From contig NC_092312.1 of assembly GCF_036785885.1 (NCBI RefSeq), positions 13,968,001-14,032,000 on the forward strand: a DNA stretch of 64,000 nt, read 5' to 3'. Positions 1-11,561 of the stretch are shown here, in pieces. The stretch's first letter is position 1. Each line of letters starts with the position of its first letter. The notes below the pieces were generated by a model. The model was not told the DNA's origin. It was given only the letters and a program-made list of their open reading frames with translations, and did not search any database. The position numbers were made by a program, and so were the translations under genes. The DNA comes from Coffea arabica (lineage: Eukaryota; Streptophyta; Magnoliopsida; Gentianales; Rubiaceae).

Positions 1-496
1 GGCAAATTTGGGACAGTTCCAGCCCCTAACCCTAACCAAACTAGAAGAAAAAAAGATTGTATCATCAAGTTTCTGATTTGAATTGTAAAGCATTAAACAT
101 AAGTTAATTATTCTATACTGTCAGCATAATTTCTTATTAACTCCACAATCAAAATTCACATAGTATAAGAGTTTCATGGATTGCAGGGAACAGGTGTAAA
201 AATAAAATAAAATAAAAACAAAATATCCAATTCCTGAGCCCAGCTGCTTAGATCCACCCTACATGACAACATCCTTGTAAAATTCTGTTCTACTCCAACT
301 TCAACTTCCGCTTGCAGCCTTCTCCGGTTCCCTTCCACGTGTCAGATGCCTATTGGTCAAAGGGGCATTCAAATTCAAGAAACTCTGCGTTGCATCTAAT
401 ACATCAGCTTACCAATCCCCCCCAGAAGACTTCCAATTTGATTAATTGGATAAAGATTTATCCAATTGGTTGTCTAATTCATTGTTCAACCCAAAT
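1..496 (+). promoter_or_regulatory. Upstream region and 5' UTR of the RING-variant gene
   Basis: No gene is seen here. It should hold the promoter and leader of the gene that starts at 497. Two CCCTAA units (telo-box-like, as found in many plant housekeeping promoters) lie near position 27-38. The frame is closed just upstream of 497 by a stop at 443-445. No TATA box can be assigned with confidence. Confidence 0.4.
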
Positions 497-3064
497 ATGG
501 AAAAATCCAAAACATCTAGTGAGAATAGTATTAGTAGTACTAGTACATGTCAGAATTCAAGAGTTTCTGTTGATCAAGAAACCAGAATCACAATAAGGGA
601 AGATGAAAGTTCTGAAAGTGGAGGGGAAAAAAGTGGAGATTGTGGTGAAAAGTCAGAAGGGTTGACTGTAAATAAGGGGTTGAATAATGATTTGGGATTG
701 GAAGAGGATAAATATTCATGTGGGATTGAGGTCAAGCGTGGGAATATCGATGGGGAAAATCAGAGATTATGCAGAATATGCCATTTGAGTAAACCAGAAG
801 ATGAGAAGAATTCGATGGATTTGATTGAACTTGGCTGTGGATGCAGAGGTGAACTTGGTTTTGCTCATTCACACTGTGCTGAAGCATGGTTTAAGCTCAG
901 AGGAAATAGGTAGTTATCTTTTTTTTCAAAAATCCAATCTTGGTTGTTTTGTCATCTTTGTGAGTGATGAATTCATATTTTTGGGCATAAGAGTTATGCC
1001 GGAATTTTGATTTTAATGCATTATTTGTTTGATTCAGTTATGTCAAAGGAATTTCCTTTGTTATATTCATGCATTAAGTTGTTTGACTTATGAACTTTTA
1101 TGACTTTCTCATCAGTTACGTTAAGCTTGCTTTTCACGTCTAGATTATGATTAGAGAAGTATATTTACTTGATCCAATTCCTAAAAATGGTAGGAGAATA
1201 CTGACTTGAATGCTATATTCTCTGACAAAAACTATGACCTATGCCTTGGATCACATTATAGTTGTGTAAAGCTCATTAAGGAAGGAATCTTTAGAAGAAG
1301 TGTTGAACTTCTTTTATGAGACAATTAATAGGCTGAACTTTTTCCCCTTTGCATTGTAGTCTTCTATTGTTGAACTTCATCCTTTATATATGCATTTTAA
1401 ATCACATATTGTTTACCAATATCTCATATTTCCTATATCATCTGCGGTAATTTCTCTAGATTTAATCTGTCTATTGTGTTTCTCTTTTCATTTGCAGTTA
1501 TTGCTTGTTCTGTGAAGTGCTCATATTGGTTAAGTTGTTGTGTTTCATATCTGGTTTTATGGATCAAAACTGGATAAATGAACAGATACCGGGGTCAAAT
1601 ACCTCAGCTCCATGCAAACACATGGAAACCTCTGATAGATACCCAACAAGCCAAGAGTTGACTATTTTTCCTAACAAGTTTTAAGATGTAAAATGAACTT
1701 TCAAGCACTTAGGTTCTTTGTATTGCTAGCACTTGTAAATCGCTTACCTATTTTTGAATTCATGGAGATGACAACTGGAACTCTGTCCCAAGAATGTTTT
1801 ATACAGTCCAGTTGAAAAAATGTCATGCTTTTACCTGAGGTTATCTTAGTTCTTATAGTTGATGAGCATGAGACAATTGTCCTATGTTCTTCTTTTATAG
1901 AGCTTGTGGCATGTCATGATTCATTCCAGGGATTCCCATCTGTTATTTCTTCATCAGATTTCTTAAAACTTTCCCTGCTGCATTGGTGATTTATAGCCTA
2001 AAGCCATCTTTGTTCCCACTTTTACTGTTAATATGACAATATTTTTTGTTTTGGGTTTGGTATAATAATATTCAGATTAATCAACAATAACTCCTAATTC
2101 TTTCTAGTAACTGTGACATGAAATTCAGTAACTTTGACTCCATTCAGTGTTTCAAGGCAGGTCTGCTTGCAACTCGCTTTAAAACCATGCAATATGTTTC
2201 CAGTGTTCATATCTGAATCTTGCAGTGTATGTATGTCTTGACTATCATTTTCCCAAAAAAAAAAAAGCCCAAATAGAAAAAAATAAAAGAAATCTTGCTA
2301 TTTGTTGTGCAAAATAGCTCATGCAACTGCTGGTTTGCTGTCTTCATGAAAGTCACAATTTTCAATTGAATTACTATATGCCTTTTATCATGAAGATTGA
2401 CTGTGAACCTTAGCAAGTTGATGAGATGATACAATCCTTTTCTTTCCACCAATTTGCTTGTATGTCTTTTTCTTCAAGGATGATAGTGATAATTCATATT
2501 CTCTTTCTTACTGCTAGTTTTGATAGAAAACTGTCTGGACTGACTTTTTCATGCTTGAATTGTAGTCCATGTAAGAGATCACCTTTCATGTAAACAATAT
2601 TGATCCTGGAGGCACTGTGTTTCTTGAAAAATTACTACATGGATATTTTGAAGTACTTAGTTTCTTTTCTTTTCTTTTTTTCTCCTTCTTGTCTTACGAT
2701 GAAGAATGCAGTTTTAGTATTCACTCTTTTGTACGCGAAGTAGTGTAGTAACATTTTGGACAGCAGAACTGTTTGCAATTACTTTGAGATTCTGTGAATT
2801 ATCTGCAATTTGCGGTTAAGCTGTTCTATTGTTCATCCATGCAGATTATGTGAAATTTGTGGCGAGACTGCCAAAAATGTTACAGGTGTCAGTGATAATA
2901 GATTCCTGGAAGAGTGGAATGAACAGGGAATAACTAATGGTGCTGCTTTCTCATCCGGAAGAAGAAGAGGATGTTTGCATAGCCAACCATTGTGTAACTT
3001 CTTGATGGCATGCTTAGTAATAGCATTTGTGCTCCCATGGTTTTTCCGTGTAAATATGTTTTGA
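497..3064 (+). CDS. RING-variant (RINGv, C4HC3) membrane protein, putative E3 ubiquitin ligase
   Basis: Two exons, 497-909 and 2845-3064, joined in phase by a GT-AG intron, give 210 residues. The N-terminal 90 residues are Ser/Glu-rich and look disordered. A RINGv domain spans about residues 91-144 with all eight metal ligands: C92, C95, C114, C116, H124, C127, C140 and C143. The intron splits the domain just before the last CxxC, and the join restores it. Residues 187-206 form one hydrophobic segment close to the C-terminus. Known plant relatives have the same layout and act as membrane-anchored ubiquitin ligases; that function is inferred here. The start at 497 has A at -3 and G at +4, and an upstream stop closes the frame. 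The 1.9-kb intron holds no other convincing exon. The specific substrate cannot be told. Confidence 0.85.
910..2844 (+). other. Intron of the RING-variant gene
   Basis: A 1,935-bp AT-rich intron with GT at 910 and AG ending at 2844. No open frame, repeat pair or transposon boundary was recognised inside it. Confidence 0.75.
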
Positions 3065-4351
3065 TGAGTAAATATAACATACATATTCTTTCCTGTGCGT
3101 GAAAAATCATTTCTTCTGCCTCTTGAGTCCTGACAGTGCAAGTCATTCGAAAGATTGCAATTGTTTTGTATTGGCTACGTACATTTGCCAAGCACTTAGG
3201 CCCCACAGATATTCAAGTTTTGAAGTCTTGTTATACATCTTCCGGGATTTTGGCAGCCATGAGGCTAGACTTATTTGTGCCCACTATTTGGCATCAGCAG
3301 AGATTTCTGTAAACAGGAACACATAGTCCTTGTGATTTAATTGGAGCAATGAGGCCCTTTGTCATTAGGAATGTGCTGTTTTTGGTATTCATCCTGCTTT
3401 GTGCTTTGTTTTCTTAAGAAAATCCCAGAGCTTGTTACATACTCCTTATGCTTCTTCTTGTCCTTGTGAACATATTTGTACACTTGAAAGATGCTTAGAT
3501 GTGGGTTGCGTGTCTGCTCCTTAATCTTCTGTATGCAACCTGTTCAGCTCTGCTCTGTCCAACTTAATTCATCTCTTTTGAACCAAACCAAGACTCGACA
3601 ATAATTTTGTCTTCAAGCTGATACCATTATGTAAAAGAAAAATTTCATGTTGCGTTGATTTCAACTGGAAAATTTGATAATGGACGTATACCTGTTGTTA
3701 TGATCAGAAAAAAAACAGCTGAAGGTGCAATTTGCTTCAGTTTACATGGTGGTTCAACAGCATTTGCCGTCTCCAAATGCTTGAGCAGTTTCCTGGCATT
3801 TGCTGCTTCTATCTTGCCTCAACTTCCTCATACTCTGGACAAGAATTCTGGTAAGGTAACCAGTGGTAAACTGGAGCAGCAAAGGGGGATATGCATCTAC
3901 TGCGTTCTGTTACTGCCTCTATATGTTGCAACTCTCCACATTAGCCTCTTGAATGATAGCAGCTTTGTGAAAATTAAACATTGGCAAGAAAAAAGAAAAA
4001 GAAAAAGGAATTTCAAGAGCTCATTTTCTTTTAAGAACATGAAATCATTATTGTTATCATTTTGCTTTCTCTTTTTCCTTCTAAAGGAGAGATGAAGGTT
4101 GGGTTACAAATAGAGCCTCAAGAGTTGAATGCTATCAGGAATTAAATGACCATTTTTTGGGGAGAGTGAAAATGGATGACTTCACCACAATATCTACATT
4201 TGAAGTTGAAAAAATTGTAAACCAAGCTGCAGAAAAAAGAAGAAAACTTTGATATATGCAAAAGAAGGTAACAAGAGAAATCCGTACTGCGACTTAGGTG
4301 TGGTTAAGTGTATGGCATGAAGATAAATTTAGGTAGAGCTTCACCATCAAA
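3065..4351. other. 3' flank of the RING-variant gene, intergenic
   Basis: The 3' UTR of the RINGv gene must lie in the first part. An open frame of 146 codons at 3655-4095 ends in a Lys-rich then Leu/Phe-rich low-complexity stretch. It has no recognisable domain, so it is not called a gene. Confidence 0.4.
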
Positions 4352-4424
4352 TCCGTTGTAGTCTAGGTGGTTAGGATACTCGGCTCTCACCCGAGAGACC
4401 CGGGTTCAAGTCCCGGCAACGGAA
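4352..4424 (+). tRNA. tRNA-Glu (anticodon CTC)
   Basis: A complete cloverleaf can be folded by eye. The acceptor strands TCCGTTG (4352-4358) and CAACGGA (4417-4423) pair perfectly, followed by discriminator A4424. The anticodon stem CTCGG/CCGAG encloses the loop CTCTCAC, with anticodon CTC at 4386-4388, which reads GAG codons. The T arm CCCGGGTTCAAGTCCCGG is intact and contains the internal B box. There is no intron and no encoded CCA, as expected for a nuclear gene. It reads GAG codons in cytosolic translation. Confidence 0.97.
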
Positions 4425-5133
4425 ACTTTTGGTTGGTTTTCAACATTTTTCACTATTCAGTCCTTACTGCTCTTTTTCTTTTTCTTTTTCTTTTTTATTA
4501 AACATTCATTTGTAGGAAAGGACTAGAGGGTCTCTGCATTGGGTTTCTAATTTGTTTGAAATTGGCCCATATACTCAAATTGATTTGGATGAAATATTTT
4601 TCTTTACGCAACTTCATCCCTATTTTTCTTTTAATCTATTCTTAGACTGTATCAATCAAATTATTTTTAAATTAAATCTAATTTCGTACCCACAAAAAAA
4701 AGAGTTAAATTTAGTTTGTACTCAGTAGTAACATGTTTGAAAATGGTATTTCAAACTGATAAAGCCATATCGAAACTACATTTTTTTTTTGTTTCTTGAT
4801 ACTTGACTGAACAAGTATACAACCTAAATTGCACATACAAATGACTTGAATTATTTGAGGTAATGCCTCATTTAACTTTAATCAGTTATAATTAAATTGC
4901 ACGTAAATATGTCATTTACCTTTAATCTAGTCACTCAATCATTGGCAAGGAACTAATGCATTACTAAAACATTCATCAGGCCGTAATACATTCACTGACA
5001 CAATCTACTCTGCCACACAAAAGAATTAAAGAGAAACAGGGAAATTGAAAGGTCCTAGATGGAGGATAAAAAGCTAATGGCAGCAGGATCGGATCTGTAA
5101 AAACAAAAATTTCGTTTCCCATACACGACAAAT
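4425..5133. other. Intergenic region between tRNA-Glu and the Rho-N gene
   Basis: AT-rich sequence with pyrimidine runs just after the tRNA (about 4471-4500) that could stop RNA polymerase III. The right part should contain the 3' UTR of the minus-strand Rho-N gene. Nothing else was recognised. Confidence 0.4.
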
Positions 5134-5931
5134 TTATGATGTGATAAGCAACTTCACCAGTTCGGCCTTTCTAAGTTTTGAGTAGCCTTTGATTCCTTTA
5201 GATTTTGCAAGTTCTTTAAGCTCAGGAAGTTTCATGTCCTCAACTTTCTGCAGAGCTAATACTTTCAATTCTGGAATTTCCGTTTCCTTCTTATAATCTG
5301 CAGCAGGCACCTGATCACTTCTAAGGTCAGCTGGTACTCCTCTGTTTGACAGAGGAATTGGGGACCTCCTCACAAAAGTAGATGGTGGACGAGTTAACTT
5401 TGAGTCCACCACTGATGAGTAATTGGCTTTCTGTTCCTTCCCTAGAGAACCCCGTTGCCGAGCCAAAATCTTGTCCCCATCTTTCCTAGCAGTTTTCCCT
5501 AACAAATGCATATAAGTTTTAGCAAAAAGGTGAAGCAGTAAACCGTGAAATCTTGATTGTGACGTAAAGATCAGAGCGCCTCTGTTAATTTATAACAGGT
5601 TTAAATAATGTCTGCTTTTTTAGGCATGGTGATATGATGTGTATTTGGAAAACTGAATTTAGATTGGAGCTACCTAAACATTTACTGCAAATAGTTCTTC
5701 AAATTTTGCATGGTTGGGGCAGTTGACGCCCATAGTAGCTTTCTGATCAATAAAGAATTGGCATGTTTGTACCTCCCTCTGAAGAAGAATAAGGAATTAA
5801 GGCTATGTTTTCACTCTTTCTTTTGCTGGTATACAGGAGGACATTTCTAACCTATGACCTCATTCTTTAAAGACGTATTTCTCTAACATATCCACAGCAA
5901 AAATTTTACCTTAACCACCTGAGCATCTATG

Positions 5932-5982
<51 letters not shown>

Positions 5983-8621
5983 CAAAAGAACAAACCAAAT
6001 AAATGAAAAAAAAAAGGAGGAAGGATGAATCTAATGCAGCTAAACTTATGTATGTCTATCAGTTCTATCAGTTGCAAGATTAATATGTCAAGAAACTGCT
6101 ATAGGTTTCTTTTGCATGCTTAGCACTACACAGATTGGCTATGTTATCTCTAGAAAATCAAGAACTATCTTTACTGTTCTGCCCCAAATTAGTGAAAGGC
6201 AACCATTGTCATACCCTTTGTTCTTGACTGACGAAGAACTTCCAAAACTGAATCCGCAGAGGACCCATCTTCAGATGGTTGGGAACTTCTCTTTTTCGAA
6301 TTTGCAGACCTTTCTGAGATAGAGGATTGAATTCGTCTAAAAAGAGAAATGATCTCTTCCCGATTTCTGGAGGATTGATTTTCCTTATTCTCATTCCCTT
6401 TTGGTATTCTTCCCAGGCCAGGACTTTGAGGAGATACACCTTTCCTATCACCATCAGCTTGTTTGCTGGAAACGACTGGATAATAATAAATATCCCTATT
6501 AGAGGCAAACAGTAGAGGTCCATCTGTAAACTCTGCCAAATTCAACAAGCTGCATCAAGAGATGATACCTCAGTTTCAATATCCAAAAGTTCACTTTTGT
6601 ACAGATGCTTGCTAGTGAGACATCACAACTGTATGATCATTACGCTTCTACCGGATTATTCTATTCCACCTCTTAAAAAAGAAAAGAGACTTGACAGCTA
6701 ATGACAGCTCAACCAATCAAGACGTAAATGAGATTAGCCAACAAGGTTTAGATTATATTGCAGCAGCATCATGCCAAAGCGCATAGAAAGATGACTAAGT
6801 GCTCATTCACATTGTTATGGAGGTATTGACACAAGCAGAAAAACATGTTAGTAATAGGAAATAGCTCATTGAAAGTAATCTCATATAATAGGATATACTG
6901 ATTCCAAGTCATTCATCTTTGGTGATAAATGGATAGCATACCAACATTACACACGAGTATAGTGTCTCTCTCTGATATGAACAAAAATTTAGCGCTAGCC
7001 AGATTGATCTTTAACTCAAACTCCAGATTTCTTGCCCTCAAATTCAAGGACAGCAATAACACCAAATTTTCAAATTTTCCATCTTTTGATCCAAACAAGC
7101 AACAAGAAATTACGAAATATAAATTCTACTAGCAGAGGTCAGGTAAAGAAACTTGTCATTTCAAAACATATTGCAGTAACAAGGCAACTAAGTCTTCCCA
7201 GCCACATCACGCAAGGAGCTGGGCTTGGACTAATTTGGGTCTGTGACCACGCTGTCTCTATAATCATCAACTTAGGACTAGGATTTAACGGGTGAGCTGA
7301 CATAATTATTGCCAAAATTTAGAATCAAGCACCAAAGTTCAGCTGGTTGTACATTTAAATATTGTTAGGGAATAGTGTACAAGAGCAGCAAGTGGATGAA
7401 AAATAGCATCTCGCTAAGTTCCATTATGGAACTTCCATAGCTGCCAGAACAGCCTACAGCTTAGAGAAATTTGTGGTCTATAGTCCGAAGACATGTAGCA
7501 AAATTATTAGAAGCAGCCTTCAGCCACTAGCTAGAATATCTGAGCATGGAATTTTGTTTGTAGTCGATATAGTTAGATCCAAATCTGTCCACTGATGAAA
7601 ACTACCTATTGGTAGTATGATCAAAACCAAATGGACTGGCATGCCAGTTCCAAATGGAATCGCATAGCAGCAAAATCTCACAAGACAAACCTTGAAGATG
7701 ATCTGTATAGATAGGAGGTGCTGTCAACAAAACATCTAACACAGAGGACGATGAAAATCTTGTATTGATAGCAATGAGAGAAGCGTGCACTCGAAAGGAC
7801 TGAAGCTTTGACTGTAGGTGAGAATAGGTGATTTCAGGAATGCTGAACATTTTTTATTGATTCGCATGAAGAGAAATTCAGAAGATCGATTAGGTGCAAA
7901 TACTGACAGACCGAAAATCAAGCCACAGATTAATCCAAGTGGGATAGCGAATCACATAATTCCAGAAGTTCCAAAAGCTTAACCACTTAATAATGGTTGG
8001 AATAAGGTGGAAGAGGAAGCAGATTTAAATGTGTTTATATATTGCTTAAGTGGATTATTTAGGAGAATGTCCTGCTTAATCAATCTTCAGCATTCTTCAT
8101 CAGAAGAAGCTTCCACTAGCATAGACTATCCAATCCACTATGTAATTCCATTGCATTCTGCATTATCAATTGAATAAAAGTTTCACCATCTATACAACCT
8201 TTTACAAATTCTTAACCATGGCAGTCGGATCATAACCTTTTTGATCAAGCATACCAGCAATCACAAAAATTTCAGGAGGCAGAATATTGATCCCCAGAAT
8301 GAACTATCCACCAACAATGCAATCATACTCCTAAATGCATATATCATTTTCACAGCAAAATCCCAATAGCATAATCAGCTGAATATGAACATTACACGTG
8401 CTTGGGGGAAAACACAAAAGATATTCAAAAAGATGACAACAGTAATCATAAAATTCAAAATATATTCACAAACATGCCATAGAAATCATTGAAATTAATT
8501 AATGAGGAAGATTTAAAATTGTACCTTTTACTTTGAGAGGAAAAAACTCGCTTTTGCTCGAGGCAGAAAAAGATGGCAAGTGAAATATAGAAGACTGAAA
8601 ACAAAAAGCAACTACACCCAT
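5134..8621 (-). CDS. Rho-N / SAP-like domain protein, probably plastid-targeted (BP-73/RHON1-type)
   Basis: Four minus-strand exons, 8621-8525, 7811-7691, 6549-6215 and 5498-5134, join in phase and give 305 residues. The first exon encodes a Ser/Phe-rich, acid-poor leader typical of a chloroplast transit peptide. The third carries the stretch EEIISLFRRIQSSIS and a following VLEVLRQSR, a block found in plant BP-73-like proteins. The last exon ends in a Rho-N/SAP-like helix pair (about residues 269-305, KLPELKELAKSKGIKGYSKL then KAELVKLL). Relatives such as RHON1 bind RNA and help plastid transcript processing; that role here is inferred. Exon 2 (40 codons) is the least certain, because it is supported only by phase and splice signals. 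The gene is divergent from the DOT4-like PPR gene, with 300 bp between the two start codons. Confidence 0.8.
5936..5980. repeat. (CT)n microsatellite in intron 3 of the Rho-N gene
   Basis: About 22 uninterrupted CT dinucleotides. On the sense strand of the host gene it reads as (AG)n inside the intron 5499-6214. Confidence 0.95.
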
Positions 8622-8921
8622 AATTCTTTGTTTCTTCAAACCTCAGCAGATGCTCTATGGAATCCTATTCTTAGATCTTTAAGGATTAGATTGACTCCAA
8701 AAATTGGTTCTTGTAACACCACAGCATTGTACTAGTCATACGTGTATATTTGACGTCCACTATCCCTCTTTGGCACACACCACTTCTAGGCGCGTAATTT
8801 CACGCGCCCTCTTTGGAGTGCTCCTGCAGTTCTATAGTGGCCTATTTGGTGGTTTATTTACCGGGCTCTGCATTTTGCCGCCAATTTTTCTCATTTTGAG
8901 GAGACTTGAAGAGCAAAATCC
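8622..8921. promoter_or_regulatory. Shared bidirectional promoter interval, Rho-N gene and DOT4-like gene
   Basis: Exactly 300 bp separates the two divergent start codons, so both 5' UTRs and core promoters must fit in it. The part near 8791-8900 is GC-richer than its surroundings and contains GGCGCG/ACGCGCC motifs. Both products are predicted to act in plastids, so co-regulation is plausible but only inferred. Confidence 0.55.
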
Positions 8922-11561
8922 ATGTTGTTAACGACCAAAACATCCTCAACGGGCTTCTGGGTTTGTCCTTTTGCAAATAATTCTAGAGAAAAACCACTGA
9001 AAAATGGCACTTCTCAGGCTTTGCCAGGGAACCCATATTCAAGAACCTCTCTTTTTCCCTCAAGCGTTAGTCATATTTCTATTGGTCTTCCACCTAAAGC
9101 TAGCGTTTTGTCTGCTAACAGAACAAGAAATATTCGTAGTATTGATAACAATACTGAAATTATCAAATTTTGTGAATTGGGTAATCTTGATAAGGCCATG
9201 GAATTGTTGTTTAAGTATGAAAAATTGAAACTTGATGCAAGAACTTATTGTTCATTATTGCAACTGTGTGCTGAATATAAGTCAATTGATAATGGTAGGG
9301 AAGTTCATTCAATTATTGAGAGAAATGGTATTGAAACTGGTGGTGTTTTGGAGTCTAAACTTGTGTTTATGTATGTGAGTTGTGGGCATTTGATTGAAGG
9401 GAGAAGGATTTTTGATAGAAGTGAAAGCAAGAACGTTTTCCTTTGGAATTTATTGATGAATGGGTATGCAAAGATCGGCAATTTTAAGGAAAGTGTAAAT
9501 ATGTATTATAGGATGCTGGAGTTGGGAATTGAGATGAATTCTTATACATTTTCTTGCATTTTGAAATGTTTTGCTGCTTTAGAAAATGTAGTTGAGGGGG
9601 AAAAGGTCCACGAGAAAATTTTGAAATTGGGATTTGGTTCTTATAGTGCTGTTGTGAACTCGTTGATTAGTTTTTACTTCAAGTGTGGAAGGAGTGGAAG
9701 TGGGCAGAAGTTGTTTGATGAAATGCGTGAAAGAGATGTTGTATCTTGGAATTCTATGATAAGTGGTTATGTGGCAAATGGACTTGCCGTTAAGGGGATA
9801 AAGTTTTTCATGGAAATGCTACGTTTGGGAGTTGATGTTGATTTGGCTTCTATGGTCAGTGCCCTTGCAGCCTGTGCAAGCATCAAGGACATGTTGCTGA
9901 GTAGAGCCATTCATGCTTACGCTGTAAAAGCAGGTTTTGATCTAAAAATGCCATTTACGAATACATTGCTGGATGTGTACGCTAAATGTGGTGATATGGA
10001 TGGGGCAGTTTGTGTTTTTGAAAACATGGGTGAACAAAATATTGTATCATGGACCTCCATGATTGCAGGGTATGCTAGAGAAGGATTATCTTATGAAGCT
10101 ATTGAATTGTTTCATGAAATGAGAAAGAAAGGCATAGATCCTGATGTTTTTACTGTAACAAGTACCCTTCATGCTTGTGCCTGTAGTGGTTCATTGGAAA
10201 GTGGAATGAAAGTGCATGCCTATATCAAAGAAAAGAACATGGAAACAAATTTAGTGGTGTCTAACGCTCTCATGGACATGTTTGCAAAATGTGGAAGTAT
10301 GGAAAATGCTGAAGCTGTTTTCTCTCAGATGCCTGCAAAGGATATTGTATCATGGAATACAATGATAGGAGGCTATTCAAAGAACTCTCTTGCTAATGAA
10401 GCACTCAGTTTGTTTGCTAAAATGCAACCTCACAAAAGGCCAGATGATGTAACAGTAACATGCATCCTTCCTGCTTGTGCCAGCCTAGCAGCTTTGGATA
10501 GAGGCCAGGAAATCCATGGCTACATCCTGAGAAATGGGTTGTCTTCTGACCATTTTGTTGTTAACGCACTCATTGACATGTATGTAAAGTGTGGTGCATT
10601 AGTCATGGCCAAATTACTATTCCGTAAGATTTTATCAAAGGATCTGGTTTCTTGGACGATAATGATAGCAGGTTATGCCATGCATGGGTTTGGGACTGAA
10701 GCTGTTGCAACCTTTCGGAAAATGAGGCAAGCTGGTATTGAACCTGATGAAGTTTCTTTTATTTCCATTCTCTATGCTTGTAGTCATTCAGGATTACTGG
10801 ATGCAGGTTGGAGATTCTTTAATATAATGAGAAATGAGTTTTACATCGAACCCAACCTGGAGCACTATACTTGTATGGTAGATCTTCTAGCCCGTGCTGG
10901 GAAACTATCTAAGGCATACAAGTTCATCAAGGGCATGCCAATTGAACCTGATGCAACAGTATGGGGAGCTCTGCTTTGTGGGTGTAGAATTTATCATGAT
11001 GTAGATATGGCTGAGAAAGTTGCAGAACATGTATTTGAGCTAGAGCCGGAAAACACAGGACATTATGTACTTCTAGCAAATATTTATGCAGAGGCAGAAA
11101 AATGGGAAGAAGTAAAAAGGTTGCAGGAAAAGATAGGCAAACGTGCCTTGAAAAAGAACTCAGGTTGTAGTTGGATTGAGATCAGGGGCAAAGCTTATAT
11201 CTTTGTTTCTGGTGATAGTGCATTCCCGCAGGCCAAAAGCATTAAATTCTTGTTACGAGATCTGAGAAGGAAAATGAATGAACAAGGCCACTCTTCCAAA
11301 CAGAAGTATGCACTAATCAATGAAGATGAGATAGAGAAGGAGGTAGCTCTCTGTGGTCACAGTGAGAAATTGGCTATGGCCTTTGGAGTATTAAGTTTGC
11401 CACCTAGCAAAACCATACGAGTCACTAAGAATCTCCGAATATGTGGTGACTGCCACGAGATGGCTAAATTCATTTCCAAGAAGCTTGGAAGGGAGATTCT
11501 CTTGAGAGATTCTAGTCGATTCCACCATTTCAAGGATGGGTCTTGCTCTTGCAGAGGTTAG
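8922..11561 (+). CDS. DOT4: PLS-class PPR protein with E and DYW domains, DOT4-like chloroplast RNA editing factor
   Basis: A single uninterrupted frame of 879 codons. An N-terminal Ser/Asn/Lys-rich leader fits organelle import. A long array of P, L and S type PPR motifs follows (VVSWNSMISGYV, IVSWTSMIAGYA and similar), then E/E+ motifs and a DYW deaminase domain. The domain keeps the HSE zinc/catalytic motif (H813, E815) and CGDC (C841-C844), so it should be able to deaminate C to U in RNA. It ends CSCRG-stop, so the last aromatic residues of the usual C-terminal tripeptide are absent. Assignment to DOT4 rests on protein layout and on the adjacent Rho-N gene, which I recall as the neighbour of DOT4 in Arabidopsis. 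Arabidopsis DOT4 edits a plastid rpoC1 site (family knowledge). Confidence 0.85.
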   Translation: MLLTTKTSSTGFWVCPFANNSREKPLKNGTSQALPGNPYSRTSLFPSSVSHISIGLPPKASVLSANRTRNIRSIDNNTEIIKFCELGNLDKAMELLFKYEKLKLDARTYCSLLQLCAEYKSIDNGREVHSIIERNGIETGGVLESKLVFMYVSCGHLIEGRRIFDRSESKNVFLWNLLMNGYAKIGNFKESVNMYYRMLELGIEMNSYTFSCILKCFAALENVVEGEKVHEKILKLGFGSYSAVVNSLISFYFKCGRSGSGQKLFDEMRERDVVSWNSMISGYVANGLAVKGIKFFMEMLRLGVDVDLASMVSALAACASIKDMLLSRAIHAYAVKAGFDLKMPFTNTLLDVYAKCGDMDGAVCVFENMGEQNIVSWTSMIAGYAREGLSYEAIELFHEMRKKGIDPDVFTVTSTLHACACSGSLESGMKVHAYIKEKNMETNLVVSNALMDMFAKCGSMENAEAVFSQMPAKDIVSWNTMIGGYSKNSLANEALSLFAKMQPHKRPDDVTVTCILPACASLAALDRGQEIHGYILRNGLSSDHFVVNALIDMYVKCGALVMAKLLFRKILSKDLVSWTIMIAGYAMHGFGTEAVATFRKMRQAGIEPDEVSFISILYACSHSGLLDAGWRFFNIMRNEFYIEPNLEHYTCMVDLLARAGKLSKAYKFIKGMPIEPDATVWGALLCGCRIYHDVDMAEKVAEHVFELEPENTGHYVLLANIYAEAEKWEEVKRLQEKIGKRALKKNSGCSWIEIRGKAYIFVSGDSAFPQAKSIKFLLRDLRRKMNEQGHSSKQKYALINEDEIEKEVALCGHSEKLAMAFGVLSLPPSKTIRVTKNLRICGDCHEMAKFISKKLGREILLRDSSRFHHFKDGSCSCRG

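Noticed and set aside
27-40. Short CCCTAA repeats suggesting a telomere remnant
   Set aside because: Only two units, upstream of a gene. This fits a telo-box promoter motif better than telomeric DNA.
1498-1580. Possible extra exon of the RING-variant gene after a TTTGCAG at about 1492-1498
   Set aside because: It would break the RINGv domain. The join of 909 to 2845 restores the last CxxC exactly and gives a typical C-terminus.
3655-4095. Open frame of 146 codons next to the tRNA
   Set aside because: No domain, low-complexity end, no splice or homology support.
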